A DNA stretch of 64,000 nt, taken from Pseudomonas putida. GTDB lineage: Bacteria; Pseudomonadota; Gammaproteobacteria; Pseudomonadales; Pseudomonadaceae. The notes below the pieces were generated by a model. That model made no database searches and was not told where the DNA came from. It saw only the letters and a program-made list of their open reading frames with translations. Each line of letters opens with the position of its first letter. Position 1 is the stretch's first letter. The position numbers and the translations under genes were made by a program. The stretch lies in assembly GCF_003228315.1 (NCBI RefSeq), contig NZ_CP029693.1:930001-994000 (forward strand), given 5' to 3'. Below are positions 43,013-52,300 of the stretch, piece after piece.

Positions 43013-45694
43013 TTACTCGATCAACCCGTTCTTGCGGGCCCAGGACACCGCGTCATAGCGGCTGGAAACACCCAACTTGGCGTAGATGTTTTTCAGGTTC
43101 CACTTCACCGTTTCCAGCGAGATGTTCAGGGTCAATGCCACGCGCTTGTTGGCCATGGCCTGGCTGATCAATTGCAGGATGGCCAGCTCCCTGGGCGTGA
43201 GCATCGAAGACGCGCCATTGGCCGACGACTCGTTGGAGCGACCCACACTTCCCAGCCCGAAACGCTCCAGCAAGCGCTGCAGGTAGGCGTCGTCTTCACT
43301 GTCCAGCGACTTGCCCGCCAGCGCGACGAGCATCTTGCGCAGCACTTCACCTTCGTCGAGGAAGGTCCTTACCAGTCCCAGCCGGCGGCCCAACGACAAA
43401 GCTTCCAGCAAGTGCGATTGCGCCTGTTGCGGCTGCAGCAGGTCAGCCTTTGCACAAGCCTCAAGCAACTGACCGGTGACCAGCAGCTGTCCGCGACTGA
43501 ATGTTTTCGCGTAGGCACTCAGGGTTGCCAAATCGTCCAGGGCTTTGTCCGGGTAGTTGGTTGCCAGCAGCAAACGCGCGCGCGCCAATGCCGCAATCGC
43601 CGGAATATCGGCCTGGAACCCCGCGGACTCGCGGTGCTTTTCGGCAAGCGCCTGCAGTTTTGCGACCCTGTCGGTGGCCAGTGCCTTGTCGTTCTCCAGC
43701 AAGGCAATGCGCGACTGCTCGGCCAGGCAGTGCACCAAGGCACGGTCCTGGCTGATGGTGCGAAAGTGCCGTTCCTGGCGTTCCAGAAAAGCCATGGCCA
43801 CGGCGGCGCTGTCCTGGAGCAAGTCCAGGCGCGCCCGGCAAATCGTCGCGCGCAGCATGGTGTCGGGCATCGCCCATTGCAGTAGGCCATTGCGATTGGC
43901 GAGGATTTCCCGTGCTTCATCGGTGCGGTCCGCCTCGCGGTAAACCTCGGCCAGCGTCGCAGCCCCGAGATAAGCACTGGCGGAGCGATGCCCATGCACC
44001 GACACCGCGCGAGCCAACTGAGCCGCACCGAAGCGCTCGGCCTCGCGCATCTGGCCGGCTTGCAGGTAACACAGGGTCCGGGCTCCTTCGGCCACCAACG
44101 CCATCTCGCCGTTGCGTTCGGCCTCGGGGATGGGATTGTCATCCAGGCACGCAAGCGCTTCCTCGATCCGTCCCGCCGCCAGATAGGCGATCGCCAGCAG
44201 CGCCGGCGCGCCGAATCGGGTCACGGAGTAGTCATCCGGCAAGGCCCGGAAATTCTCGAGCAAGCCAATGATCGGCTCGGTCCTGTCGCGCTGGACTTCG
44301 ATGGCCGCCTGCACCAGCGGCAATCGATAGGCGACGTCGGTATGTTGGGCCGCCCCGCTGCGATGGAATTGCTCCAGCCACGCCTCGGCCTTGGCCGGAC
44401 GGGCCGTGAGTGCGTAGGCCAGGCAACCGAGAAAGAACAAACGGGGACGCGAGAACAGAATGTCCTGAGGCATCCGGTCGAGCAGACGCAACAGCGGGCT
44501 CAGTTGGCTCAGGCTCCAGGTGGCCGGGGCTGCCCTTTCGATCAGGTCGGCGGCATAGCTGAGATCCCCTGCCTGAGTTGCATGGCGGACCGCCTCGGCC
44601 AAAAGCTTGCGCTCGGCGAACCAGCGCGCCGCCCGCTGATGCAGTTCGCTTTGCACGGCGGTGTCACGACGGGCGAGCCGTGTAGCCAGGAAATCGCCGA
44701 ACAACGCATGGAAGCGATACCACGGCTGGCGATCATCGGCTTCGACGCGAAAGATCAGCAGGTTGTCTTCATCCAGCCGCTTGAGCATTGCCTGGGCGCA
44801 ACTCTCACCCGTGATCGCTTGCGCCAGGGAAGCATTGAAGCGCCGGCAGATGCTCATGCTCTCCATGAACGAGGCCAACTCTGGCGGCAAGTGGGCCATG
44901 ACATCTTCCGCCAGGTAGCTCTGCAGGTCATCGGAACGCCAGCCCATTTCCCGCAGGGCGTTGCGCGAGTCAGGATCACTGCGTAGCAGGATGATCACCA
45001 GTTGCAACGTCGCCGGCCAGCCACTGGTCAGCTCATGAATCTGATGCAGTTCCTCGGGGCTCAGTTTCAGTGCAGCCAGCCCCTGCTCGAGAAAGGCGCG
45101 GGATTCGGCCAGATCGAACGGCAAGCTGGCGCAGTCGAGTTCCAGCAACTGTCCGCTCAGGCGCAGGCGACTGAAACTCAGCGGCGGGCCGACACGTGAC
45201 GAGATGACGAAGTGCAGGTTCTCCGGGCTGTGATCCAGCAGCTTTTGCATCAGCTGATGGGATCGCGGGTCGGTGACGTGCTGGTAGTCATCGATCACCA
45301 GAAACAGCTCTTTGTTGATACTGGCGGCACCTTCGACAATGGTTGCCACCACCTCGTCGATGAACTCCGGTCGCGCCCCTTCCAGCGGCACGCCGCTGTC
45401 CAGGACGATGCCAAGACGCTGCAACGCGCCACGCAGATAGGCGAAGAAAATCGGCACGTGCTTGTCATCGGCGCTCAGCGCCAGCCAGGCCACCTCCGCC
45501 CCGGAGCGCATCATGACTTGCCGCCACTGGGCCAGGAGCGTGGTCTTGCCGAAACCGGGGCTGCCGGTGATCAGGCCCACGCGGCATTGCGACATGCCAC
45601 GCAATTCCTCCAGCAAGCGCTCGCGCAGGATGGTCTGGGTGCCAATGCGTGGTGGTGCGAATTTCGTCGATACGAGCAACTTGTCGGTATGCAT
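43013..45694 (-). CDS. MalT-type LuxR-family ATP-dependent activator (LAL)
   Basis: 893 residues from the ATG at 45694 (AGGA upstream); an N-terminal extension to 45823 looks unreal. The P-loop GSPGFGKTTLLAQW lies near residue 44 and the Walker B LFLVIDDYQH near 130. A long helical repeat region follows, then the LuxR helix-turn-helix at the C-terminus (LTPRELAILQLISQAMANKRVALTLNISLETVKWNLKNIYAKLGV). MalT-type proteins bind an inducer and ATP, then activate operons at short G-rich boxes (MalT box GGGGA(T/G)GAGG). It lies in the middle of the catabolic cluster and is the best candidate for its main activator. C/G-rich dyads near several promoters would suit such a regulator. Confidence 0.9.
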   Translation of the reverse strand: MHTDKLLVSTKFAPPRIGTQTILRERLLEELRGMSQCRVGLITGSPGFGKTTLLAQWRQVMMRSGAEVAWLALSADDKHVPIFFAYLRGALQRLGIVLDSGVPLEGARPEFIDEVVATIVEGAASINKELFLVIDDYQHVTDPRSHQLMQKLLDHSPENLHFVISSRVGPPLSFSRLRLSGQLLELDCASLPFDLAESRAFLEQGLAALKLSPEELHQIHELTSGWPATLQLVIILLRSDPDSRNALREMGWRSDDLQSYLAEDVMAHLPPELASFMESMSICRRFNASLAQAITGESCAQAMLKRLDEDNLLIFRVEADDRQPWYRFHALFGDFLATRLARRDTAVQSELHQRAARWFAERKLLAEAVRHATQAGDLSYAADLIERAAPATWSLSQLSPLLRLLDRMPQDILFSRPRLFFLGCLAYALTARPAKAEAWLEQFHRSGAAQHTDVAYRLPLVQAAIEVQRDRTEPIIGLLENFRALPDDYSVTRFGAPALLAIAYLAAGRIEEALACLDDNPIPEAERNGEMALVAEGARTLCYLQAGQMREAERFGAAQLARAVSVHGHRSASAYLGAATLAEVYREADRTDEAREILANRNGLLQWAMPDTMLRATICRARLDLLQDSAAVAMAFLERQERHFRTISQDRALVHCLAEQSRIALLENDKALATDRVAKLQALAEKHRESAGFQADIPAIAALARARLLLATNYPDKALDDLATLSAYAKTFSRGQLLVTGQLLEACAKADLLQPQQAQSHLLEALSLGRRLGLVRTFLDEGEVLRKMLVALAGKSLDSEDDAYLQRLLERFGLGSVGRSNESSANGASSMLTPRELAILQLISQAMANKRVALTLNISLETVKWNLKNIYAKLGVSSRYDAVSWARKNGLIE

Positions 45695-45903
45695 GTCCTG
45701 CCTGGTCTCCGATCCTGCCCGATCCCATGCAACAGCAGGTGCTGCACGATCCGGATCGGCAAGGTGTGGCCACGTTCTGGCGATAGCCGGATTATTTACC
45801 CGAACATGGCTGTGTGTCAGCACATGTCATGGTTGCCAGCGGATGCCTGGCAACCTCAGATTCCGCTTCGGGACAGATGGTGGCGGGGAAAACAGGCAGG
45901 CCA

Positions 45904-45924
45904 CCCCCCACATTCGAGGGGGGG
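45904..45924. promoter_or_regulatory. GC-rich dyad CCCCCC-acattcga-GGGGGGG
   Basis: Upstream of the LuxR-type regulator gene (about 210 bp before its start codon) and next to a REPIN. Its ATTCG spacer matches that of the dyad at 26418. It could be an autoregulatory site or a repeat remnant. Confidence 0.35.
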
Positions 45925-45929
45925 CTACC

Positions 45930-46029
45930 TGTAGGAGCGAGCACGCTCGCGATGAACGCCCAGACAACTCAATCATTCAGACAGCCCGCGTTATCGTTGA
46001 CGACCATCGCGAGCGTGCTCGCTCCTACA
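45930..46029. repeat. REPIN (inverted REP pair)
   Basis: TGTAGGAGCGAGCACGCTCG and its inverted partner, about 100 bp in all, overlapping by a few bases the end of the acyl-CoA dehydrogenase gene at 46025. Confidence 0.9.
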
Positions 46030-47167
46030 GGGTGCGCGCCACCAATTCACGCATGATGTCGTTGGCGCCGCCGTAGATGCGGTTGACGCGGCTGTCCAGG
46101 TAATGCCGGGCAACCGGGTATTCGAGCATGTAGCCGTTGCCGCCATGCAGCTGCACGCATTGATCGACCACATTCGAATACAGCTCGGTGCACCACAGCT
46201 TGGCCGCCGCTGCGGCTTGCGGGCTCAGTTCGTGTTGCAGGATCAGCTCCATGCAGCGATCGACATAGGTCTGCCCGATGACGATTTCAGTCTTGAGATC
46301 CGCCAGCTTGAAACGCGAATTCTGGAATTCGATGATCGGTGTGCCGAACGCCTTGCGCTCACGGGTGTAGTCGATGGTGTGTTCCAGCACCGCCTGGCTG
46401 GCCGCAATGGCCAGGATGCCGATACTCAGGCGCTCCCAGGCCAGTTCCTTCATCAACTGATAGAAGCCCTGGCCGGGTTCGCCACCGAGAATATTGGCCC
46501 TGGGTACGCGCACGTCCTGGAAGAACAGCATGGTGGTGTCCTGGGCATGCAGGCCGACCTTGCGCAGCGGTTTGGACTTGCTGACGCCGACTCGATCAGC
46601 CTCCACCAGAATCAGCGAGATGTCCCGCGAGCCCTTGCCGGTATTACCGGTCTTGGCGATCACCACGATGAGGTCGCTGTTGGTGCCATTGGAAATAAAC
46701 GTCTTGGCGCCGTTGATCACATACTCATCACCGTCGAGCACGGCACGGGTCTTGACCGCTTGCAGGTCGGAGCCGGTGTCCGGTTCAGTCATGGCCACTG
46801 CGGAGATGACTTCGCCGCTGGCCATTTTCGGCAGCCATTGCTGTTTCTGCTCTTCGGTGCCGAAGTTGATCAGGTAGCCCGCACAGATGTCGTGCACGTT
46901 GAAGCCGCTCAAACCTGAAAGCCCGGCACGGGCCACCTCCTCGACCGCAATCATCGAAAAACGCCGGTCCAGGCCCAGGCCGCCATAGGCTTCCGGCGTC
47001 GTGGCATTGAGCATGCCGAGTTCGCCGGCGCGCTGCCAGATCTGCCGGGGGACCAGATGGTCCTCTTCCCACTGTTCGTGGTGCGGCGTGCATTCCTCCG
47101 CGAGAAAACGCCTGACGGTGGTGCGGAACGCTTCGTGCTCATGATCGAAGAGAGTACGCGGAATCAT
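46025..47167 (-). CDS. Acyl-CoA dehydrogenase (3)
   Basis: 380 residues, close to the other two dehydrogenases. It has MTEPDTGSDLQAVKTRAV, LAWERLSIGILA for the probable long-chain-type base and IYGGANDIMRELVARTL at the end. It is a single gene upstream of the LuxR-type regulator, separated from the alcohol dehydrogenase gene by 121 bp. It probably oxidises a particular acyl chain. Its last bases form part of a REPIN, so the element has inserted at the very end of the gene. Confidence 0.9.
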   Translation of the reverse strand: MIPRTLFDHEHEAFRTTVRRFLAEECTPHHEQWEEDHLVPRQIWQRAGELGMLNATTPEAYGGLGLDRRFSMIAVEEVARAGLSGLSGFNVHDICAGYLINFGTEEQKQQWLPKMASGEVISAVAMTEPDTGSDLQAVKTRAVLDGDEYVINGAKTFISNGTNSDLIVVIAKTGNTGKGSRDISLILVEADRVGVSKSKPLRKVGLHAQDTTMLFFQDVRVPRANILGGEPGQGFYQLMKELAWERLSIGILAIAASQAVLEHTIDYTRERKAFGTPIIEFQNSRFKLADLKTEIVIGQTYVDRCMELILQHELSPQAAAAAKLWCTELYSNVVDQCVQLHGGNGYMLEYPVARHYLDSRVNRIYGGANDIMRELVARTL

Positions 47168-47288
47168 TGAATGACCTCGGGTTGCGATGGGTTCGGACGG
47201 CGGACGCCTTTACGCCACCTTAAGGCGCCCCCGGCTCATCCTGTCCCCCTCCAAGCGGGTAGGCCGGACCGCGGGCGCAGGGTTGGCG

Positions 47289-48350
47289 TCAGGACAGTTC
47301 GACGCCCTTGAGCGATGCCATGTCGATCACGAAACGGTACTTCACGTCATTGTTGTGCATGCGCGTGAAGGCCAGGTTGATGTCCTGGATGCCGATCATT
47401 TCGCAGTTGGGCAACACCTGATGCTCGGCACAGAAGTCCAGCAGTTCCTGGGTCTGTTCAAGACCACCAATCAAGGAACCAGCGATCTTGCGATTGTTGA
47501 TCGCCAGCAAGGCGCCGTGAATCGGCTCCAGCGGCTCCAGGGCGCCGACCAGCACCAGCGTGCCGTTGCGCGCCAGCAGCATCAGGTAAGGGTTAACGTT
47601 GTGGCTGCGCGGGATGGTGTCGAACACCAGGTCGAAACTGCTGGCAGCGCCTTTCATGGCTTGCGCATCGGTGGACAGCAATACGTGATGTGCGCCGAGC
47701 GCCAGGGCGTCGTCGGCCTTGCCTGGCGAGGTGGTGATCACCGTGACCTGTGCCCCCAGCGCGACAGCCAGTTTCACCGCCATGCGCCCCAGCCCGCCCA
47801 ACCCGACGACCGCCAGGCGGGTACCGGCCTTGACCGCATGCTCGCGCATCGGCGCCCACACGGTGATGCCCGCACACAGCAAGGGACCGGTGAACCGCGG
47901 GTCCAGCGCCGGCGGCACCCGCAGCACGAAACGCTCGCGCACCACGATGTGCTGGGCGTAGCCGCCTCGGGTCACCTCGCCACTGAGACGATCAAGGCCG
48001 TTGTAGGTCGGCGTCATGCCCTGGGTGCAATGCGGCTCCTGATGGTCTTCACACGCCTCGCACTGTTGGCAGCTGTCGACCATGCACCCGACGGCGACCA
48101 CTTCGCCCACGCGGTAACGGTTGACGGCCGAGCCCACGGCACTGACCCGTCCGACGATTTCATGCCCCGGCACACAGGGAAAGCGCGTGCTGTTCCAGTC
48201 GTTGTGCACGTAATGCATGTCGGAATGGCAGACACCGCAGTAGTCGATGTCGATGGCGACGTCGTCGGCGCGCAGGTCGCGACGTTCGATGCGCAGGGGT
48301 TCCAGGGGTGTGTTGGCTTCGTGGACGCCGTAGGCGATGCAGGTGGTCAT
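47289..48350 (-). CDS. Zinc-dependent alcohol dehydrogenase (YahK/CAD type)
   Basis: 353 residues. Zinc ligands appear: Cys-Gly-Val-Cys-His in DYCGVCHSDMH near residues 37-43, GHE near 62 and the structural zinc four-Cys loop SCQQCEACEDHQEPHC near 90-105. The Rossmann motif VVGLGGLGRMA is near 182. It resembles cinnamyl-alcohol dehydrogenase/aldehyde reductases that use NADPH. It is the last gene after LuxE- and LuxC-like genes (all minus strand), so it may reduce the fatty aldehyde to an alcohol, or oxidise an alcohol freed by the sulfatase. The direction is not shown by the sequence. The ATG at 48350 has GGAG about 11 nt upstream. Confidence 0.88.
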   Translation of the reverse strand: MTTCIAYGVHEANTPLEPLRIERRDLRADDVAIDIDYCGVCHSDMHYVHNDWNSTRFPCVPGHEIVGRVSAVGSAVNRYRVGEVVAVGCMVDSCQQCEACEDHQEPHCTQGMTPTYNGLDRLSGEVTRGGYAQHIVVRERFVLRVPPALDPRFTGPLLCAGITVWAPMREHAVKAGTRLAVVGLGGLGRMAVKLAVALGAQVTVITTSPGKADDALALGAHHVLLSTDAQAMKGAASSFDLVFDTIPRSHNVNPYLMLLARNGTLVLVGALEPLEPIHGALLAINNRKIAGSLIGGLEQTQELLDFCAEHQVLPNCEMIGIQDINLAFTRMHNNDVKYRFVIDMASLKGVELS

Positions 48351-48387
48351 GTTCTTTTCTCCAGTTATTGAATGAACCGCATCCCCC

Positions 48388-48487
48388 TGTAGGAGCGAGC
48401 ATGCTCGCGATGGTCGTCAACGATGACGCGGGATGTCTGAATGCCCGAGTTGTCTGAATGTCCATCGCGAGCAGGCTCGCTCCTACA
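48388..48487. repeat. REPIN (inverted REP pair)
   Basis: TGTAGGAGCGAGCATGCTCG and its inverted partner over about 100 bp, in the gap between the LuxC-like and alcohol dehydrogenase genes. It may weaken or separate transcription of the two. Confidence 0.9.
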
Positions 48488-48514
48488 GGGGATGTGTGGT
48501 GTTCATGGGATGTG

Positions 48515-49972
48515 TCAGATCGACGGCCGCAGCCAGGGCGCGGCGCTGCTTTGTGGCGACGCAATCTGGTTGGAAATCCACTTGCCCATGCGGCGCATCG
48601 GCTCGATGGAATCCTGCGGCGCGGCAAATTTCATGGCGGCGGCATAGCCCAGCGAGACGATGCGTTGCGCGCCATACAGCGGCAGCACGTCCTTGAGCTG
48701 ATCCTTGATGCTCTCGGGATAGACACCGACGGTCTGGGTGTAGGCGTCAACGGCAGCGAGCATTTCGCTCAAGTCATCCACCGGCACCAGATTGGCCGTG
48801 CGGTCATCCAGGCTGGCGGCAAAGGACACCGGCTCCGGCAATTGCGAACAGATGATCGCCCCCTCGCCGTCCTTGCCGCCGATCACCTGGTACCACTCGT
48901 CATCCAGGCGTAACGCATCGACATGCGCCTTCAGGCCCTGGTCATAGCGCTTGGGCGCGGTGCTCAGGGTATTGGGCAAACCGATCATGGCCTCGTAGAC
49001 GTAGCGGCCGAAGGTATTGAGCCGTTCCAGGCCCTGTTCATCGGTGCCGCTCTGCACATACACCACCCGCGCACAGACACAGCCCTTCTGATTGATCGCG
49101 CCGATATCGGCCGCCAGACGCACCGCGGCTTCGCGCATGTTCGCTTCGCTGTCGAACGTCTGCTGGCCGATGATGCTGGCGCTGCGCTTGGGGTCCAGGG
49201 AAATGAGCTCCAGGCCCGGTTGTACATAGCGAGTGACGTGTTTCATAGAGGAGAAACCGCCCCAGGCGACGATCTTTTCCAGGTTCTGTGGCTGGTACAG
49301 GCGCTGCTCGAACGCCTGGTCGCCACCTTTCCAGTAGGCAACGCTCAGGTGTTTGGTCAGCGGGTGATCCGGTGCCATGTCGACCATGGTGCGAGCGATG
49401 GCCAGGGCGGTGAACGGGTCGTTGGACGGTGCCTTGATGATCGCATCGCTGCGAAGGACCATGTTGCGGATGATGGTCCACAACGACAGCGACACCGCGT
49501 TGCCGGCGACGATGTGCAAGGTTCGCGCACCGAAGCAGCGCACTTCCAGTTCGGTACCGTCGAGCAGTGTCTGCGGCACCCATCCTTCGAGGTATTTGCT
49601 CCCCACCGTGGTTTCCACCATCTCGCGGATGAATTCCCGAGAGAGCATGTTCTGCAGGCCCATGTACGAGGCCTTGACGATGGTCGGCGTGGTCGGCGCG
49701 GTCAGGTACGACAGCTCGCAGGCTTCCTGCAGGTACGGGTTCCTGTGCAGCGCCAGGCGTTCGCCCAGTTCGACGGCGTAATCGAGAATGTCCTCGAAGC
49801 TCAAGGTGTACAGGTCGGCGAGGCGGGCCGGATTGCCCAATGGCAACTGGTCGATGTAGTGGTTCGCATCCGGGGTGAGGAAGCTCAGGTCGCCACCGCG
49901 GCCACCGACTTCAATCAGGTTGTCGGTGATCACCTGACCACGAATGATCATCGGTGCAATGGGATGGGTCAT
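48515..49972 (-). CDS. luxC-like: LuxC-like acyl-CoA/fatty acyl reductase
   Basis: 485 residues, the length of LuxC (about 480). It belongs to the aldehyde-dehydrogenase fold; the LuxC catalytic Cys sits in GAINQKGCVCARVVYV (residues 292-307). LuxC accepts an acyl group from acyl-LuxE or acyl-CoA and reduces it with NADPH to a fatty aldehyde. It starts 3 bp after the LuxE-like stop, so the two are coupled, as in bioluminescence operons. No luxA or luxB is near. It could make fatty alcohols for wax esters, or work in reverse as an acylating aldehyde dehydrogenase. Confidence 0.85.
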   Translation of the reverse strand: MTHPIAPMIIRGQVITDNLIEVGGRGGDLSFLTPDANHYIDQLPLGNPARLADLYTLSFEDILDYAVELGERLALHRNPYLQEACELSYLTAPTTPTIVKASYMGLQNMLSREFIREMVETTVGSKYLEGWVPQTLLDGTELEVRCFGARTLHIVAGNAVSLSLWTIIRNMVLRSDAIIKAPSNDPFTALAIARTMVDMAPDHPLTKHLSVAYWKGGDQAFEQRLYQPQNLEKIVAWGGFSSMKHVTRYVQPGLELISLDPKRSASIIGQQTFDSEANMREAAVRLAADIGAINQKGCVCARVVYVQSGTDEQGLERLNTFGRYVYEAMIGLPNTLSTAPKRYDQGLKAHVDALRLDDEWYQVIGGKDGEGAIICSQLPEPVSFAASLDDRTANLVPVDDLSEMLAAVDAYTQTVGVYPESIKDQLKDVLPLYGAQRIVSLGYAAAMKFAAPQDSIEPMRRMGKWISNQIASPQSSAAPWLRPSI

Positions 49973-49975
49973 GGC

Positions 49976-51406
49976 TCAGCCCTCCAGGGTGTTGAGGAAG
50001 TCCATCGCCTCGCGATGGGAATGTTCGGAGGCGGCGCAGGTGATCTTGTCGTCCCCACCGTTTTTCTCGCTGTAGCGCTGGATGGCACCAACCGCGTAGC
50101 GACTGTGGCGCCCACAGCTGCACGACTCACTCCACTCGATGGTGACTTCATCGCCCGTGATGAAACCGCCCCAATGGATGTCAGCCCCCAGATCGAAGAA
50201 CGCCGCGCGGCCGGTCTGGCGTCCCTGGCGTGGCAGCGGCTTGCTGGTTTGCGGGTCCAGCAGGAAAGGAATCGCGGTATGCGCGAGGTGGAAGTTGCCC
50301 TGCTCGCAACGCATCGCCGAGCCGCTGACCACTTCTGACATGGCATAGGACTCGTGCAGCACCTTCACGCCCATGAAGCGCATAACGTCTTCACGCCAGT
50401 TTTCCGGCGGCACCACCCCTTTGGCACCGCCGGTGGTGGCGATATAGGAATCGGGGTGGAACACCCCTTCCAGACCCCGCTCCAGACCGGCCGTGGCCAT
50501 GTTGTGCAGCAGGTTCCAGGTGCCGCCGATGTACACGCGCTTGCCTTTGAGGCGTGTGGCGATGTCATCGAAGAAAACGGCCAGGTGCTGCGGCATTTCG
50601 GCCTGCTGCTGGTCGAAGGCCTTTTTCTTGGCCAGCAGTTCCGGCGCGATCACCAGGCGATCCAGGGTGCCATTGGCATGAGCCGCACGCAGCCGGGCGC
50701 CCAGGCGCAGCACGTCGCTGGACAGGGTCGACGGATACGCCGGGTGGAAATGCGACAGGTCAGGCAGCAGCACTCTGGCGAGCACCCCCATGCCGCGCAA
50801 ATGGCTGAGGTAGCCCTTCTGGTAGTACGGATAGGCCGTGTGCAGGTCCGGGTCCGGCGTGTCGGCGCCGCTCATGTTCCAGGCGTAGAGCTTGCGGATT
50901 TCGGCGGCCTTTTCGAACTCACGGGTACTGCACGGCAGGAACGACAAGGTTCCGGAGGTGCCGGAGGTGTGGCTCAGGCACAGCTCCGGCACTTCCCTGT
51001 CCATGGTTTCGAACCAGTCATCCAGGCCCTTGCAGGCGTTGACATCGACGGCGACGATCTTTTCGGCCAACTGCGGAACCACCAGCTTGCCCAGCCATTT
51101 GTTGATCGCGGCGAAGTTGTTCTTTTCCAGCAGCGATGGCGGGTAGGACTTGAACATCGTGTGTTCGAACAGCAGCGGCACCACGTCGTCCAGTTGCTCG
51201 ATCCGCTCGATGCCCTCGCCGTCTGCCAGCTTCTTCAGCATCGCGATACGCTCGCGCATCTCAGCGAAGCGTTGTTTCAGTCCGGCCAGTTGCAACCTGT
51301 CGATCTGTTCGGCAGGCATCCGGTTCCAGTCCTGCAGGCTGTGCCCGACCAGGGCCGCCGGGTCGCTCAGCAGCAGTTCGACCTGTTGTTCTGTTGTTGT
51401 TTTCAA
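49976..51406 (-). CDS. luxE-like: LuxE-like acyl-protein synthetase
   Basis: 476 residues. It starts at a TTG (51406) with GGAGAC about 8 nt upstream; no better start is seen. It is an AMP-forming enzyme with SHTSGTSGTLSFLP as the ATP-binding loop (near residues 145-160) and the ALGAVRA-like C-terminal region replaced by CSCGRHSRYAVGAIQRY. LuxE activates a fatty acid as acyl-AMP and forms an acyl-protein thioester that LuxC uses. It is about 100 residues longer than marine LuxE (about 370), so the family is related but not identical. It heads the operon LuxE-LuxC. Confidence 0.8.
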   Translation of the reverse strand: MKTTTEQQVELLLSDPAALVGHSLQDWNRMPAEQIDRLQLAGLKQRFAEMRERIAMLKKLADGEGIERIEQLDDVVPLLFEHTMFKSYPPSLLEKNNFAAINKWLGKLVVPQLAEKIVAVDVNACKGLDDWFETMDREVPELCLSHTSGTSGTLSFLPCSTREFEKAAEIRKLYAWNMSGADTPDPDLHTAYPYYQKGYLSHLRGMGVLARVLLPDLSHFHPAYPSTLSSDVLRLGARLRAAHANGTLDRLVIAPELLAKKKAFDQQQAEMPQHLAVFFDDIATRLKGKRVYIGGTWNLLHNMATAGLERGLEGVFHPDSYIATTGGAKGVVPPENWREDVMRFMGVKVLHESYAMSEVVSGSAMRCEQGNFHLAHTAIPFLLDPQTSKPLPRQGRQTGRAAFFDLGADIHWGGFITGDEVTIEWSESCSCGRHSRYAVGAIQRYSEKNGGDDKITCAASEHSHREAMDFLNTLEG

Positions 51407-51556
51407 GGGTCAGTCTCCTGGGATTCACCTGGCCGTCGATGCGCAACGGCCTTCAGGGCTGAGCCAGTTTAGGGTCAGCGAGGGCGAAATCATTTCCGGA
51501 TTCCGTCACCCAAGCATTCACCCCAAGAGACTGTTTTTATGGGATTTTTTGTCGAT

Positions 51557-52297
51557 TCACGGGGTGTTTTCCCGGCACTGCTCCGCTTTCTCCGTGGTCA
51601 GCAGCGCATGGAGCATCCGCGCCAGCATGCGCACGGTGTCCTCTTCCAGCAGATAGGCCGGCTGTTCGATCACCAGCGCACGGGGTAACGCGGTGACCGC
51701 CTGATAGGCAAGAAACCCCGCTTTCACGCGATCAGCCACGCGGATTTCGCCGCTGAAGCGTTGCACCAGGGCCGGAATCACCATCGAGATCCAGAAGCGC
51801 TCGGGCTTTACGATCTCCAGCCTTACCAGTTCGCCGTAATACGCGCTCTTTATGCTCAACTGCGAGTCGATGTTCACCCAGTGATGCAACGCGCAGAGCC
51901 CGGTACGCAAGACCATTTCGATACCGTCATACAGAGTCGCCGACGCCGGTAGCGCATGGAGGTTGGCGATGATTTGCTGGCGGATGTCAGCGCGGTAATC
52001 CTCGAAAATCGCGGCGATCAGCGATTCGATCGTGGGGAAGTATTCGTAGATGGAACTGGTCGCCACGCCGGAGTAATCGGACAGGCGATAGATCGTCAAT
52101 GCTGCGCGCCCTTCCCGCTCAAGGATCTTGCAGCCGGCGGTTTTCAAGGCATCGACCAGGGCCACCGAGCGTGCCTGTTTCGGCTGCTTGCGCGGCCTGT
52201 CCGGCAGATTGCGCAGAATGTCAACACCGGCCTCCAGGCCGTGAGAGGACGGCCCCGCCCCCTCACGGCCTTGTGTTAAATGACTACGACGAGCCAT
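51557..52297 (-). CDS. TetR-family regulator
   Basis: 246 residues. The N-terminal extension is followed by a TetR helix-turn-helix (AALTIYRLSDYSGVATSSIYEYFPTIESLIA) near residues 60-95, and then an all-helical ligand domain. Its ATG lies 3 bp after the sdsA-like stop, so the two form an operon and it may repress that operon. In P. aeruginosa the alkylsulfatase SdsA1 is controlled by a LysR protein, SdsB1; this different regulator suggests a different control. Confidence 0.88.
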   Translation of the reverse strand: MARRSHLTQGREGAGPSSHGLEAGVDILRNLPDRPRKQPKQARSVALVDALKTAGCKILEREGRAALTIYRLSDYSGVATSSIYEYFPTIESLIAAIFEDYRADIRQQIIANLHALPASATLYDGIEMVLRTGLCALHHWVNIDSQLSIKSAYYGELVRLEIVKPERFWISMVIPALVQRFSGEIRVADRVKAGFLAYQAVTALPRALVIEQPAYLLEEDTVRMLARMLHALLTTEKAEQCRENTP

Positions 52298-52300
52298 GAC

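Noticed and set aside
47200..47265. C-rich sequence upstream of the third acyl-CoA dehydrogenase as a GC-rich dyad
   Set aside because: C-runs are present at a suitable distance, but no clear inverted G-rich arm is seen, so it was left out of the dyad list.
48515..51406. Bioluminescence operon
   Set aside because: LuxC- and LuxE-like genes are present, but luxA, luxB, luxD and luxG are absent in the window.
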